Below, in pieces: positions 43,045 to 57,042 of a stretch of DNA of 64,000 bases. Numbering within the stretch: position 1 is the stretch's first letter; the number at the start of each line of letters is the position of its first letter. Below the pieces are notes generated by a model. The model was not told the DNA's origin. It saw only the letters and a program-made list of their open reading frames with translations, and made no database searches. Position numbers and translations under genes: made by a program. The stretch is from contig WPIO01000013.1 of NCBI GenBank assembly GCA_009760855.2, positions 4,142,501 through 4,206,500 of the forward strand. Direction: 5' to 3'. Origin of the DNA: Cristatella mucedo (lineage: Eukaryota; Bryozoa; Phylactolaemata; Cristatellidae).

Positions 43045-43255
43045 TCATGTCATGTCATGTATGTCACGCATCTCCGTCTGTAACTTCACAAAGCTACAAA
43101 GACTACTTGGGTGTTACGCACGAGGGTTTTGTATAGCGCACTCACAACCTAAGTGGCTTTCGGTACTCAGACGGTAGCCAACAGATTTCATCTCACGCAA
43201 CAAAGAGAAAGTGGGAAGCATAGCAGAGTAGGGAGAGCAGTTGAGGTAATGAGTA
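43045..43255 (-). mobile_element. R1 repeat copy
   Basis: Collinear with 20385-20625: the same 'ATCTCCGTCTGTAA', 'CACAAAGC', 'TGTATAGCGCACTCACA', 'GTAGCCAACAGA', 'CTCACGCAACAAAGAGA' words. On the minus strand it ends in GACAT repeats (CATGACATGACATGAAG). Confidence 0.75.
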
Positions 43256-45179
43256 GCAGGGCGGCCGAGCGACACGGCAGTACCTCTTGGCCGACTGGGT
43301 TATGGGTGCGGCTGCTGCGGCTGCCACGCTCCATGCCGATCCGGCTGCATTAGGCGCAGGAGCAGCAGCAGTAGCAGCAGCCTCAGCTGGGGGGGGACGA
43401 ATATTGCTGAATGCTGGGATGGATCAGCTGACACCTGGCTGCCATCCATATGTAGCTGACGCCGGCTGCACAGGCACGGCAACACGGCATTGTGCCGCCT
43501 TTTCGTCTCGGCACCGGCTTTGCTCGCTGCTTCCTCAACCACGGATGAAACCGCTTTCTCCGGTTTCATGGCTTGCACAGCGCACACGAAGAGGCGTCGC
43601 AATCGGCACACGTGCAGCAGCTCGTGCCGATGCCACCGAGTATCGGCATGTCGGTTCCACATCGGCATTAATCCATTAATCAGGTCAATGCAGGACCGAG
43701 GCAGATGATGCGATGGGCAGGCATCCGTGGAGGAGTTGGGCATGAGAGCTTAGGCAACACGTGGGCATGTGGGGAAAAAAACAAACAACAATAAAAGCCC
43801 TGCTGGGGGGCACGAACCGAGGTGCCGAAGTTCCTGAGATACCTAGCTGGCGAGCAGGGTGCTGGAGTTTCGAGTTGCAGGGTTTAGAGTGGCAACTGTG
43901 TCAGCTCAGCCAGCTAGCTGCCAAACTGCTGCCCTGCTGCTTAGTCGCCAGCAGCCGGCCAGAGTACTGCCAGCCTGTCTGCCAATAGTTGAGTTTATTT
44001 GACCTCCACAGTGGCAGTGAGCTAGGGGCAGACCCAGCCGGTCTGCCAGCCTCTGGCTGGCAGAGCATCTTTAGCCAGAAACTAGAGTGCAGTGTCGGCA
44101 GCTCTCGTGAGCCAGGCTGGGAGGAGTACCCTCCCACCTCCCACCTCCCCCCCCCCCCCCCCCGGTCGCTGGCCAGAGGTGATGACGTCCCGATGTGATT
44201 AACTAAGCAATCTATTTTATGTCTCTCATGCCTCTCGGGCTCTGGAACTGCCTGCTAGTCAGGCTGATTTCAACGAAGCCGAACCGGATGCATGGACGAC
44301 TTGGTTTGGCTGCTCTAGGTATACGTTATGGGAAGAAGTTCGAACCCCTTGAGCAGGTGGCCTAAGGCTGCCGGTGGCATCGCCCTGTTAATGTCATGTT
44401 CTCTTAATTAGCTTCCTGTGGGGCGGATGATGCCTCTGATCAGTTGATTGAATGCCTTTCACGGGCATTTTTTGGGCTGCAGTCGACTGTCCTGCATAAT
44501 GCATCGAGTTCTCAGATTTGCCTTAATCAGCAATATCACCGCCTTCGCCTTGTCCACCTGCCGCTCGTCCCGGCCCTTGCATTCCTGCCTGTGCCGTCGG
44601 TGGCTCACGTGACGGAGGCACATACAATTCCCACGATTGCACTAGGCGAATGCAGGGGATGCTAGTGGTCTGCCGTACTGATACCAACCTCGGAAATCAG
44701 CTCAGACCTTCGCCGCTTGCTGCAAGTGGCAAGCTCAGGCCTCAGGCGAGCCGAAACTGGAGTGGCTTGCGACGAGGTGGTTGCAACATGGATTGGGCCG
44801 AAGGTGCATAGCTTTCAGCGAGGTGCATTCCATTCATTGCCAGGCGATCCACACGTAGCAGTGGGTGCCATTTGAGGGATCGATTTGGGAGAAGCAAGCA
44901 CGAGTTTAGGGACTGCTTGTCCTGGTTAAATCCACAAGAGCTTGATGTACATGCTGCTTCTCCTGCACTTTTCCTCTTGCTGCCTTGCTCCTGTGCTCAG
45001 CTCCTTTTCGTCCGTGCAAAGGTCGTCTGCCAGCATCCGTCGATCCGTTGATTGTAATGCACAGCCCACCAAAGGCTTCAGGCAGAGGTGCCTCTGCGGT
45101 CTCACTCTGGGGTCATAATAAGTTGCTTGCCAGTTTGAGTTGGTTTCTTTTACCGAGATTGCACGACTTTGCATGCTTG
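43256..45179. other. GC-rich intronic sequence, no supported exon
   Basis: Contains GCA/CAG-type short runs (43355-43385), a C17 run at 44147-44163 and GGGC-rich stretches. The open frames are low-complexity. Confidence 0.35.
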
Positions 45180-47050
<1,871 letters not shown>

Positions 47051-47084
47051 CCGAGTGAGAGTCGGTGCCGAGTGCATGGCTCAG

Positions 47085-47130
47085 TCTGCTGCTGCCACCG
47101 CCGCTACTGCTGCTGCTGCTGCAGCCAGCC
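47085..47130. repeat. Imperfect CTG/CCG triplet run
   Basis: CTGCTGCTGCC...CTGCTGCTGCTGCTG over about 45 bp. Confidence 0.85.
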
Positions 47131-47419
47131 GTCCAGGGAGTCGCTGGCCGCATGACCCGTGCGACCGGTGGCAGACATTGCTTGTACATCGCACCGGGCA
47201 GCACAGGCCGAGGAAGCATTCTCTACCTGTGCCGGCTGCTGCCGGCATGGGCTGGCTTGCTCTGTATGGCAGCTGCTGCCTGCAGCACAGCTGATTATAC
47301 AGCCAAGCTGGTAGTCTGTCGATCTACCGGGTAATTGTTCGATTTGCCCTACTTGAGACGTGCCAGCCAATGAAGAGAGCTGACACCTGCCTGCTCTTGG
47401 TGTTTAGTGTCTCTTTGTT

Positions 47420-47770
47420 CTCTCCAGCCTTCCTCCTCCTTCAACTCCTCCTTCTTTCCCCTCCTCCTCCTCCTCGTGCTCACCCTCCTCCAGAGCTCCT
47501 TCTGCTCTAGTTCCTCCTTCTCGACCTGCTCCTCCTCTCTGCTCCACTCTCCCTTCCCCTTCCTGTTCGTGCTCCCCCGGCTCTTTTTCTTGACCTCTCA
47601 TACCTACTCTTCCTCTTCCTCCTCGTCCCCTTCTCTTCCATCCTCCATCCTCCTTCTCTCATTCTCCTCCTCCTTCTCTTCTTTCTCTAGCTCATTCTCC
47701 TTCAGCTGCTGCTGCTGCTGCTGCTCCTTCTCCTCCTCCTCCTCCTCATCCAGGTCTTCCTGCTCCTCGT
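47420..47770. repeat. CTC-rich polypyrimidine tract with a CTG run
   Basis: Nearly uninterrupted CTC/TCC words, with a (CTG)n run at about 47706-47723. The reverse strand gives a long E/R-rich frame that is an artefact. Confidence 0.92.
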
Positions 47771-48084
47771 GTGTTGCCCTGCAGTGATGGTATGACTTGA
47801 TCCAGTCGTGTATCCGGATTGCAACCCTGTTGAGGTTTGGCGCAGCTTGCGGGTATGCGTGCGCACAGCGTGCAGTCTGTGCAGATTTTGTGAGCGCACC
47901 TCTGCAAAAGTGAATCGCTCGCGGCAGCAACAAGGAACTCTGTCGGCAAGCACAACGGCGACCACCGATGTTGTAGCATGAAAAGTGACTCGGCGACCTA
48001 ATCTTGTGCTCTCGAAAGTGCTGCGAGTGTACCATTATTATATAGAGCCAGGGTGGATGGCGGCGACGGCAATCTGGTGTGTGA

Positions 48085-48146
48085 CGATTAAGCACAGCCA
48101 AGTTTTCGGGTGCTGCGATTAAGCACAGCCAAGTTTTCGGGTGCTG
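48085..48146. repeat. 31-bp tandem duplication
   Basis: Two identical units of 'CGATTAAGCACAGCCAAGTT...' (48085-48115, 48116-48146). Confidence 0.95.
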
Positions 48147-49469
48147 CGTGCGCATACTGGTGTTGGCGCTCGCTCGCCCAAATACGCTCTGTCAAGGTGC
48201 ATGAGCTAATGTACCCCTGTGCTTGGGTCAGTGACCCGTTAAATTGATCTGTCTTGATGAACTTAGTGCAGAACCGAGTGAAGTCGAGTAAGTTTGTTGC
48301 CTGCCAATTCGACGATCTCATCATCGGAGGCTGGTCTTCTTGCATAGGTGGTTCTTTTTATTGCGCCCTGACTGACGCATGTTGATGACAATGTCCAGTT
48401 ACTGCTTGCATTTCGTAGTGTATGGTAACAGTCCTAGAATCGGTTACGGTCCTAGAGTTGACGGCTGGAAATTGCAGCTCTCACCATCTCATCCGTTTGA
48501 AGATTTTCGAGAAGCGCTTGGGTTTTTACTCCCCGCCGCCGAGCACCCCGGCATTTCCTCCAAAAGCGCCCCGCCCCTTTTTTGCTTGGTCTTTGCCGTC
48601 GGTCTTTCGCCACAGTACGTCTTTCGCCTGCTGCCCATATCTTATCTTAATTAGTGATCTTTCTGCTCATCTTTAATGCCAGCGCAGTGGCCTGCAGCAT
48701 CGTTTCTTGAGCTTTCATCTTCTTAAGTGTGTTTGCCTTTCGCAGTCGCTCCAGCCATTGTCGAGGCATCTTGCTCTGCTGTCCTACATGCTCTTGAACA
48801 ATGGTCCTCTTGCCCCGGGAGCCCCGGAGGAGTCGCCTGTGCTGTTTAGCCAGACTTGCACAGCGGCAGTGGGCGTTGCACCAACCGGTGTCTCACTTTA
48901 GTACATGGTGACCGGCCATTTTCTGTGCTTTAACCCGCTGCTTTGTCCGGCTACGCTGCTTTGATCTTGCTGGCTGCATTGACGAAGCGTGCAAATACGA
49001 CTAGCGGCCTCCTCGTTTTCCTCGCATTGTCTTCGAGATCCTGTTTTTTCCTTCCTTTTTTTGTTGTTGTTGCTGCTGCAGATGCTGCAGTCCTCCTGAG
49101 ATGGCTACTGTGAGCAGCCAGCTGCTCCCGGCAGTCTGCCCCGAGGCAGGCATCGGCCGCAGCCCCCAGCCCCCTGTGCCGTTGCATCCTCCTTGCTGGC
49201 CAGTCTTTGTTGCAATCACTGACACTGGTTCAGTCATTAAACCGCGCTAAACTAGGAGGCAGCTCGTCTAGAGGCTTTGCCTGTAAAGACTTGTAAATTT
49301 ACCGAGCTGTCTACACTGTCCTCCCAAAGGTTTCTCGAGTCTGCAAACAGAACACTATTTTACTAAAACGAACAGGATTCAGCACGGACTAACTCGGCAG
49401 AATTTCTTATGCTGCAGAAAGGCTAGCAAAATGTATAGTTACATGTAATTTCTTGGGTGCAATCAATTA
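48147..49469. other. No supported exon
   Basis: No family or repeat was recognised. The 3' flank of the Tc1 fossil begins near 49240, but no terminal inverted repeat could be defined. Confidence 0.35.
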
Positions 49470-50545
49470 CTAGTGGAGGCGCCGTGATTTCTTTATTACT
49501 TCTCGAAATTGCCTCGGCAACAGCTTTATCAGCTCCCGGTACGTTTGGGGGAGGAATCGACGCCCAGTAGCCACTGGAAAACTCAAAGCAGTCGTCGGGT
49601 TTCATGGCACTGGAGAACTCGGAACCTTAGAAAGTGTGGTCGGCTTGGTCCAACAGATGTTCTATTGGGTTCATGTTCAAGCTTTGACTTGACAGCTGCA
49701 CGACTTCAATTAGCCCGAGACCGTAGTCGGCTGCCTGTCGTGAAAAACTCTTTTAGCACCACAGCAGGTGTGCTTCGGATCGTTGACATGCTGCCAACAG
49801 AAATCGAGCCGTTGAAGATGATGTAAGCAGATGGCGAGTCAGCATTCTTTCTGCCCAACGTCCGTCGAGATAAACATTCCGATTCATGATTCCTTGAAGA
49901 ATCTTGTTCAGCTGAACAATACCGGAAGTTGAGAAACAATCCCAAGCCACTGCACTTCCATGGCCTAATTTCATGGTCTTCTGCAGACAGCCGTCTACAA
50001 ATGCTTCAACCATGTGCCAGAAAACGTACTTCCTCCTCTTTTCACAGCCAAAGACATTAACTTGGACTCATTGCTTTGCATCACTCTTTGCCACTGTGCA
50101 GCTGCTGGTATGGGCGAGCACAATATAGCCTTACTTTTTCTCTACTGCAGTCAGCAACGACTTGCTCTTGGCCACCCGTGCGGTCAGCCCTTGTTCATTA
50201 AGCCATCTACTCACGGTATTTTGGATTACGACCATTCTGATAGCTTGGTACAGACTCTGGGAGCACATTTAGCTGTGGCAAACGTGTCCTTCAGAGCCAT
50301 GATTTTCGGGAGCCGGTCCTCCCTCGGAGAAGCTAATCGAGGGCGTGGCCCGAGTGTGTGTGTGTGTCAATGCCTCGGAGCTACCGTAGTCCAGATAATA
50401 ATGTCCCCTAATAATGTTCCCAACAGTGCCTGCCCTCCAAGATCTTAAGCTGCCTCGAGATTTCTTAGTTTGAATTGCCATTGCCATGGAGCGATATCGA
50501 TAGCTCTTGTACCTACCGTCAGAAAGCTGTGCAAATGGCAGCATG
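49470..50545 (-). pseudogene. Tc1-like transposase fossil
   Basis: In several frames along the minus strand one reads, in order: the N-terminal helix-turn-helix text (PFAQLSDG... TVGNIIRG), SPREDR-like and DTFATA text, the first catalytic region as VMQSNESKL (SDES in active Tc1, here with N in place of the aspartate), KLGHGSAVAWDCFSTSGIV..LNKI, GIMNRNVY, then NDPKHT (second catalytic region), QSLNMNPIEHLLDQAD and a C-terminus near LLPRQFREVIKK. At least five frameshifts or stops are present, so it is dead. Terminal inverted repeats were not found. It lies antisense within the inferred host-gene intron. Confidence 0.92.
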
Positions 50546-51588
50546 TTCCGGTCGCATTCACAAGTGTAAGCGTGGCATGGCCCCTACAGGTCAGTCAGAC
50601 ATTCGGACACCTTGTCTCATCATTATCCGAGGCTTCGTAAGTGACGAAATGGGACGAAATGGGTTCTGCTGGGTGGCCCTCAAGAAGGGTGGAACCTTCA
50701 CATTACTACAGGCCCTATCTGTTTGTATGGTAGCCATTGATTCGGTTTCCGGCGAATGCAGTTACTCACTAAACCAAACATAGCAAGCAAACTGCGACTA
50801 AGGTCAAGATTGTATTGACAAGTCGTTACAACTTATTAATCAGTATATTGTAATGACTTGCTCGAATGCAGGCATTAGCAACAACCGAAGTCATATCGAT
50901 GAACCGGATGCAGAGAAACTTTTGGAGGGCACGTGCATATCTGCTACCTTGTATATCTGCTACCACCGGCAGGATCTCAAGAGCATCAGCAGCAGCAGCA
51001 GCAGTCGTGGCAGCTTCGGAGGCAGCTTGTTGTTGTTGCAGTGGAGGCAGTGGTGTCGACAGCGGCAGCAGTCTGAAGCCTCGCTGGATCTTAGCAATGT
51101 AGCCCAGTGGAGTACATCTTATTGGAGCTGCATCTGCATCTGGTGGAACCCGATGCTTTGGGTCTGCTGCCAGTTGTTTGAGCTGCCAGTTGCCACCACC
51201 TTTGCCAGTTGTTACCAGCCTCCCTTTTCCAGCACCGATCGCTGCCGGCCGGCCGTGTCACAAATTAAGTCAGCTTCAGCCAGAGCAGCCAGGCGACTGG
51301 CTTCAATTGAGTCTTACCGATGCTCTATCTTGGTTTGACCCTGCCTCACTGGACGGTCGCTTGAGGAACCTGATGATCATAGGGCAGTGGTGGCAGCAGC
51401 AGCACAAGTGGCAGCAGCAGACTCGATCCTACTGCTGCTTGCCAATCCGTGCTTTAGTCACGTGCTGGTAGTCACTTGCTCTGGACCTTGCCAGGAGTTC
51501 CCCGTGAACATTAAATCTGGCAGAATTCTTGTCCAATCGTAGGCTCAGCCCGTCCGAGTGGTGACCACTCTGGTCATAAGTTTAAGAC
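50546..51588. other. No supported exon; CAG-rich tract
   Basis: An imperfect AGC/CAG run lies at about 50984-51003 and again at 51393-51420. No gene was recognised. Confidence 0.4.
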
Positions 51589-51750
51589 TAGCTGATTCAG
51601 CAGCCTCATTTCTAGAAGGTGCAGAAGAGCCTCGCTATTGCACTATCGCCGGCACTTGCAGTGGACACTAAAGGATGGCCTCGCTGCGGGGCTCGCACCC
51701 TCGGGACCTGGGTCGTGAAGAGCGAGAGCATGTTAGCCCTGGGCTAAGAC
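51589..51750 (-). mobile_element. tRNA-derived SINE, family S, degraded
   Basis: The minus strand shows 'CTTAGCCCAGGGCTAACATG' (A-box side), the B-box relic 'GAGGGTGCGAGCCCCGCAG', the body 'CACTGCAAGTGCCGGCGATA' and the end 'GAGGCTGCTGAATCAGCTAG'. Confidence 0.8.
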
Positions 51751-52369
51751 CAAGCCTAGGGTCAGCTCTTGGTGCGACGGTCATGCTAAGACGTCATGCA
51801 GTCAGAGTGCGATTGCGGGGTGAGGGGATGATGGGGAAGTGGTTAGTGGAGCTCCACGTGGATGCACGGAGGAGCGGGCGGCACTGACGGCTTGGCGACC
51901 TGTGCCTTACTGCACTGCGACAGTAGCTGCCGTAGTAGAGGCGTGGGTAGCGGGTCTCTTGGCGACATCAACTGCTGAGGGCTTGATAGCAGCTAATTTG
52001 CCACCGGCCGCCAGGGAGCCAGCCGATCCTTCTGTCTGCCCAAGCTGGCCAGCCAGAGGACTCGAGGCTAGCCAGTGGCTGGCCCCGAGTGCAGACAGCT
52101 CGGGCTGGCAGCTGGGAGCAGGGGGAGAGGGGAGTGAGCCGGGCTGCTGCTGCTGCTGCTAAGTCGAGCTGGGACTGTGAGGTGGCAGGAAGCTGGCAGC
52201 CCCTCTCCGGCCGAAGCACGGCCAGTCTCTTCTCGAACCAGTCTAACGTTTGCAGGTGGGCCACAGCATGCAAATTCCAGGCGCCCTGCAGACTTTACTA
52301 GCATCCCTCCCTCCTGCCCAGCAGATCGGATCTGCTTTTGATCTGCTAGCTTCCCCGATGTGCTTGGCT

Positions 52370-52371
<2 letters not shown>
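51751..52371. other. No supported exon
   Basis: GC-rich, with a CTG run at 52144-52160 and many CAGCCAG/CTGGC words. The open frames are low-complexity. Confidence 0.35.

Positions 52372-52409
<38 letters not shown>
52372..52409. repeat. (CT)n microsatellite
   Basis: About 18 CT units. Confidence 0.95.
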
Positions 52410-52410
<1 letters not shown>

Positions 52411-52869
52411 TCACCCCGTCGTCGTCGTCCTCTTCGACCGCGCGGCAGACAGTGACAGTGTCTCAAAACCATTCGAGCCTGCCACTTTGCAGTCGACCTT
52501 GCTTTCTCCGCACCGGTGTCGGTCGCTCAGCGGCACACCGACCGTGCTTTGCAGTTGAGCAAGAGCACTTGCGATCGATGCCGATACTGATTCGATTCGT
52601 CGTGCGTTCGACTACTGCGCTGCTTCAGATGGGCGCAGATGGGCCGCGCTGCTTATGCAGTGAACGTATGCACTTGCCTGCTCGTGTAGGACACCCCCAC
52701 AATACGTGGCCTGATGAAGACTTGGTTCTCTTTGGGCGCCCATGCAAACAAATTACAATCATTATTATTGCTAATATCGTTAGTGTTATCATTCTTGCCG
52801 TCCAATGTGCCGCTTCAGTGGGCAACTGCCCCCAGCCGCATACGGTGCACCTATCTGATGGTCTTGCTG

Positions 52870-53256
52870 CTCTATCGAATCCTTTAGCTCGTACGCTCCC
52901 AAAGCCTGGAACTCCCTCCCGACCTGCGTCAGAACATCCCATGACCTGACCACATTTAGAAGAAACTTAAAAACACACCTATTTAGGACAGCATTTAGTG
53001 GGTCCCTGTGATTCGTCCTTGATGTGCTTATGCGTATGCGTGCTGACACTGTGCATGCTGCCACTAACCACATTTGCATGCTGACCCTGTGCATGTCACC
53101 CCTAACCATATATTCATTTTGTTTGTTTTTCAAGCATGATTTTACTTACTGTTCAATTGCATATCACTTTGCAGCAGATGTAAAGTGCCTAGAAAGAGAT
53201 TAAGTTCTCTGAGGGCACTTTATCAAGTGCAATATTATTATTATTATATTATATTG
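52870..53256 (+). mobile_element. L2/CR1-type LINE 3' end
   Basis: Starts in the ORF at 'SYAPKAWNSLPTCVRTS'-type text (52885-52950), then the 3' UTR, the hairpin (53182-53221) with AAGTGCC paired to GGCACTT, and the (ATT)n tail. A G14 run follows at 53280. Confidence 0.94.
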
Positions 53257-53293
53257 CTCAAGTGCTGCTGCACTCAACGGGGGGGGGGGGGGG

Positions 53294-53848
53294 ATCTTGC
53301 TGACGATTGATGCATCGTGGTCGCACCTCCTGTTGCTTTTTAAGCTTTGTAGTCAGCTTCGTTTTGCATGCTGAATTCAGTGGGTCTCATATCGGTAAGC
53401 TCTGGGCCGCCACACTTGTTTGGCACTAGGCATGCCAGCGATCAGCTGCGCTCACGCCTGGGCGTTCGTTCTTGCAGAGACCTCGGCCCGTAGTCTCGTG
53501 CATCTAGCCTGCAGCGTCAGCTAGCCACGCGAGCCCTCTGAAGGAGCTGCTTTCTTTAGCTCAAATTGGATGCTCGGCTCACATGAAGTGGCTGGAAGGC
53601 ATGCGCTGCCGGGCAGGCTCTTTGTTTGTGAGCATTGTTTGTCCACCCTTTGTCGTGCCAGCTGCAGCCTGCGACACACTCTTCGTTTGTAGCTGTTCCT
53701 TTGACTCCCTCTCTTTCTCTCATTTTCTTTTCCTCTCTCGATCTCATTCTCTCACCCTCTCTCCTTTCCTTTCTTCCACCTGACCTGGTCACGGTTCCCA
53801 CCCGGCCGACTGTAACTTGCGAGCACAAGCACACATGCACACAAACAT

Positions 53849-53849
<1 letters not shown>
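53294..53849. other. No supported exon
   Basis: CT-rich towards 53780; nothing was recognised. Confidence 0.35.

Positions 53850-53944
<95 letters not shown>
53850..53944. repeat. (CA)n microsatellite
   Basis: About 47 CA units with one or two G interruptions. Confidence 0.97.
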
Positions 53945-53945
<1 letters not shown>

Positions 53946-54152
53946 TGCGCCCCCTCATTGTTTGCCATTCTCTTCCCCTTCACTGTGTCGCTCTCCTCTC
54001 TTGCTTAATGTCCCCCATCTTCTTATGGTTTGTATGGCACCGAGTTGCATCACGTAGCTTTGACCTCTCCATCTGGCTCCGCTCCTTTTTTGACTGTCCG
54101 GCACTGACCGTGTGATGCTTGGCTTCACCACCGCCAGACATCTGCGTTTTAG

Positions 54153-54345
54153 TCAGCATAGGGCTCGGCAGTCCCGAAGAAGTGAAAGCTGTACTCGGAG
54201 ACGTCAATCCAACCGACTGCGGTGGCCACCATCACGCTCGTGTGCAACGCAATCGCAAGCGGCGCCGTGATGCCGCCGAGGCAGCAGGCGATGGCCTCGA
54301 TCCTCCCGTCACTGAGCCGCCCGTGGCTGCCGCCGCCATAGCCGG
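54153..54345 (+). CDS. FAM204A-like gene, exon with basic RNRKRRR cluster
   Basis: The acceptor is TGCGTTTTAG|TCAGC and the donor is TAGCCGG|GTGAGC. The frame enters in phase 1 and leaves in phase 2, matching the exon before (34642) and after (58110). The product carries an acidic start (SPEEVKAVLGDV), then HARVQRNRKRRRDAAEA. A basic cluster sits at this place in vertebrate FAM204A and would suit a nuclear or RNA-associated protein, but function is unknown. An alternative acceptor (GTCAG, exon from 54156) keeps the frame and loses one codon. Confidence 0.5.
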
Positions 54346-54574
54346 GTGAGCAAGCCGGTGGCTGCCAGCAGCTGTTGCTGCCTACGAAAAGGCAGCACTC
54401 GCACCTCTGCCAGCGCACTTGGATTCTCGGCCGCCACGCACTTGCCCCCGATGTTATGCACCCTAGCTAGCCGCAGTGGTGGTGAAGTAAAATCGCTCTT
54501 TGCAGTGTAAAAAGCCCACGCGGTTGTATCGAATGCTTTGCCGGCAGATATATTTTAATAAGGGTAATGATACT

Positions 54575-54645
54575 ATGTTTGTATAGCGCCACCAGATAAC
54601 CTAATCTCCTTACGAACACTTTGCATTTGCTGTAAAGGAAGCACG
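54575..54645 (-). mobile_element. LINE 3' tail relic, antisense
   Basis: 'GTATAGCGCCACCAGATAAC' ... 'CTTTGCATTTGCTGTAAAGG' matches the reverse of the tail at 18511-18573. Confidence 0.65.
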
Positions 54646-56254
54646 ATCAAAATATTGTCGTAGTGAGCAGCGGCCGACGGAAAGGACAAGCCGGCAGTGC
54701 TGTCCGACCGACCACCTCCGCTGCCTTTGTGCAGACTCGAGGCCCCTACTGCCTTGGTTTTTTGCTGCGCCTGCCGATGCTGGCTGTCCATCCACCGCTG
54801 CTACTACTACTACTACCTGTGGCCGAACGTTGCCGCAGCCGAGGCCGAGAGTCGGCCGCAGGCACTGGCAATGGAGCCTGCCATCTGTGGTAGAGAGGAG
54901 CAGGAAGACGAGGAGGAGGAGGAGGCACACACAAGTCTCTCCGCCATCTTCTCTGGAACCCGAGCGGCAGCTCGGTTTGAGCCTCCCTCTCCTCTCCCCC
55001 CCCTAGCACCACCAGCACCACTCGGCGGCCCCTCACCCCTGCACGACATAGCATCGTCGGTGGCTGGTTTAGCAAGCGAATCGGATTAGCAGCTCCTTCT
55101 CAATTAGGCTGTGTCGGGTTCTGATTAGGTCGGTGAAAGGTTCTCAATTATCCTTAAAGTAATGAAATAAACCTGCCATACATTGCCAACCATATGCTGC
55201 TCGCTGCAGCCTTTGAAATCTCTTCGGCTGAGCTAGCTCTGCTGGCAGTGGCCGCCACGTGACCATCGTCGATTGCTGCTCTCCTATTATGCCCGGTTCC
55301 TTGGCCAGCAGATTCCGGGCCCGTCCGGCTGATTGTCGCCCGGCACGTCGGCTGCAGAGAGTTGCCTACATGCAAACGCTGACCGCTCTGCGGGACCACC
55401 CCTGCCACAGCCTCTGCACGCTGCCGCTGCGAAGTCAGTCAGTCAGTCTTCTCGATGCTTTTTGCTGCGAGGGCGCCTGCTATCCTCGGCCTGCGATGCC
55501 TGCCCTCACTGCTAGAAGTCCTGCTGCTCAATAATAACGACAAGTTTACCCGAAATAAAGGGCAACCCGAATATAAAGATGTGTAAGCTGTTGTGCTGTA
55601 GCTAGCTCATGGAGCTGTTATCTTGCTTTTTCTTGATATCCTCTGTGCTGCTGTATGGCCACTGCCCACGAACGGTGCAGTATTTTATTAATGCAAATAA
55701 GGTTTATCTTTTTTTTTATTGACATCAAGTTCACAACTGTTACTAAAAATGTGTTCTTATCACAAGTTTCAGGATAAGTGAAAATGCCAAATAAAATGAT
55801 GAAAAAGAGGAGTGTCAACCGGAAGCAATTTTGTAACCTTCAGCGGTAGGCATTCTGATGCGATAATTAGACATATGTTGCAGCGTCATGGTGCGATTTG
55901 GGACTGCCAGTAGACCTGTTCACGGTGCTCTAGTAATGCTGGTAGTCAACAGCTGCACCTAGCTCGTACAAATCTGTATGCTGCCTGCAAAGGCTGCTTG
56001 GTACAAATAAACTAGGCCGTATCGGTGGCGAGTATGTACATTATAGACTACTAGCCGGACATTCGTTTTTTTACCATTCGTTATTTGCTAAGCCTCGGGA
56101 AAAAATGGCTCGATTTTAACCGACGACGGTGTTGAGTGCGACACGAGGCAGAGCTCAAAGCAGCCTTGCCCGCTGCAGCGCTTCCACTGGCCGAGTCAGT
56201 GCATCTACGGGCAGACGGGCAGCGCGGCGCTCTCTCGAAAGATTGCCGAAACAG

Positions 56255-56262
<8 letters not shown>

Positions 56263-56285
<23 letters not shown>
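56263..56285. repeat. (CTG)n triplet run
   Basis: Eight uninterrupted CTG-type triplets next to the long palindrome. Confidence 0.9.
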
Positions 56286-56286
<1 letters not shown>

Positions 56287-56305
56287 CTTCTTCGGAGGCT
56301 CGAGC

Positions 56306-56359
56306 TGCAGCAGCCGGCGTGCTCAGGGCACAGGTGCCCTGAGCACGCCGGCTGCTGCA
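56306..56359. repeat. Perfect 54-bp palindrome (26-bp arms, 2-nt centre)
   Basis: TGCAGCAGCCGGCGTGCTCA... (56306-56331) is followed, after AG, by its exact reverse complement (56334-56359). It is GC-rich and would form an extremely stable cruciform or hairpin. Confidence 0.95.
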
Positions 56360-57008
56360 TCGGAGTGTGAGCTGCTGAATGGGTAGTTGCCGTGGCTCTG
56401 CGTCTGTGGGGGCCGGGAGCCGGCGCCTCTTCCTTTTTCTTCCTCCTCTTCGAGCACAGCGAGTGCAACTCACTGCGAGGCTGCGCTCGAGCAGGCACAG
56501 GTCACGTGCACGCACAAGGTCACATGCACGCACACGGGTCACGTGCAGGCATGCACACGCTCACACACAAGCATGGATCTGCTTTCGAGAGCCTCCGGCA
56601 ATAGGCGAGACTCAAATAGCTGTCGGCTCGGTCGGCTATTCAGCAACTCAGCGCAAGTTGAGCAAGACAGTCTCAGCTGCAGTCGCTGCTTTCTGCATAG
56701 TGGACTGCTGTGTAACTAGCTCATTCACAGGCGTGTGCAGCAGCTCCTAGCGTGCCTAGCCGTCCCCCCCCCCTGGGAGGTCCGCCGAAGCTCCAGCTGT
56801 TCGTGCTGAGGCTGGGTCGTGGTACACGTAAAGATGCTGCTTTAACGCCTCTAGCTTCCCACACATATTCCATGCCTCCAGTTATTAGTGCTCCATTCAT
56901 CACCTCCACTAGACAGTTGCTTACAAATGCAGCTCTCGAACAGCTGCAGTGAGCACATTGTAGCAGCATGGTATGCCAATGTGCCCCGGCCGATCTTCAC
57001 GTGCCGCG

Positions 57009-57042
57009 GGGGCCCCCCCCCCCCCCCCCGCCCCCCCCCCCG
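57009..57042. repeat. Poly-C tract
   Basis: Two C runs separated by a single G, followed by CGACCGACCG. Confidence 0.95.

Noticed and set aside
42485-43048. 187-codon minus-strand ORF
   Set aside because: No domain, no splice context, and overlaps the R1 repeat edge and GC-rich sequence.
47604-48155. 183-codon ORF with a long Glu tail
   Set aside because: The acidic tail is the reverse strand of a CTC-rich tract and the rest has no motif.
54697-55089. 130-codon ORF with an EEQEDEEEEE patch, considered as an extra acidic exon of the FAM204A-like gene
   Set aside because: No convincing acceptor/donor pair with the right phase, and low-complexity composition; kept out of the gene model, though an acidic exon could exist elsewhere.
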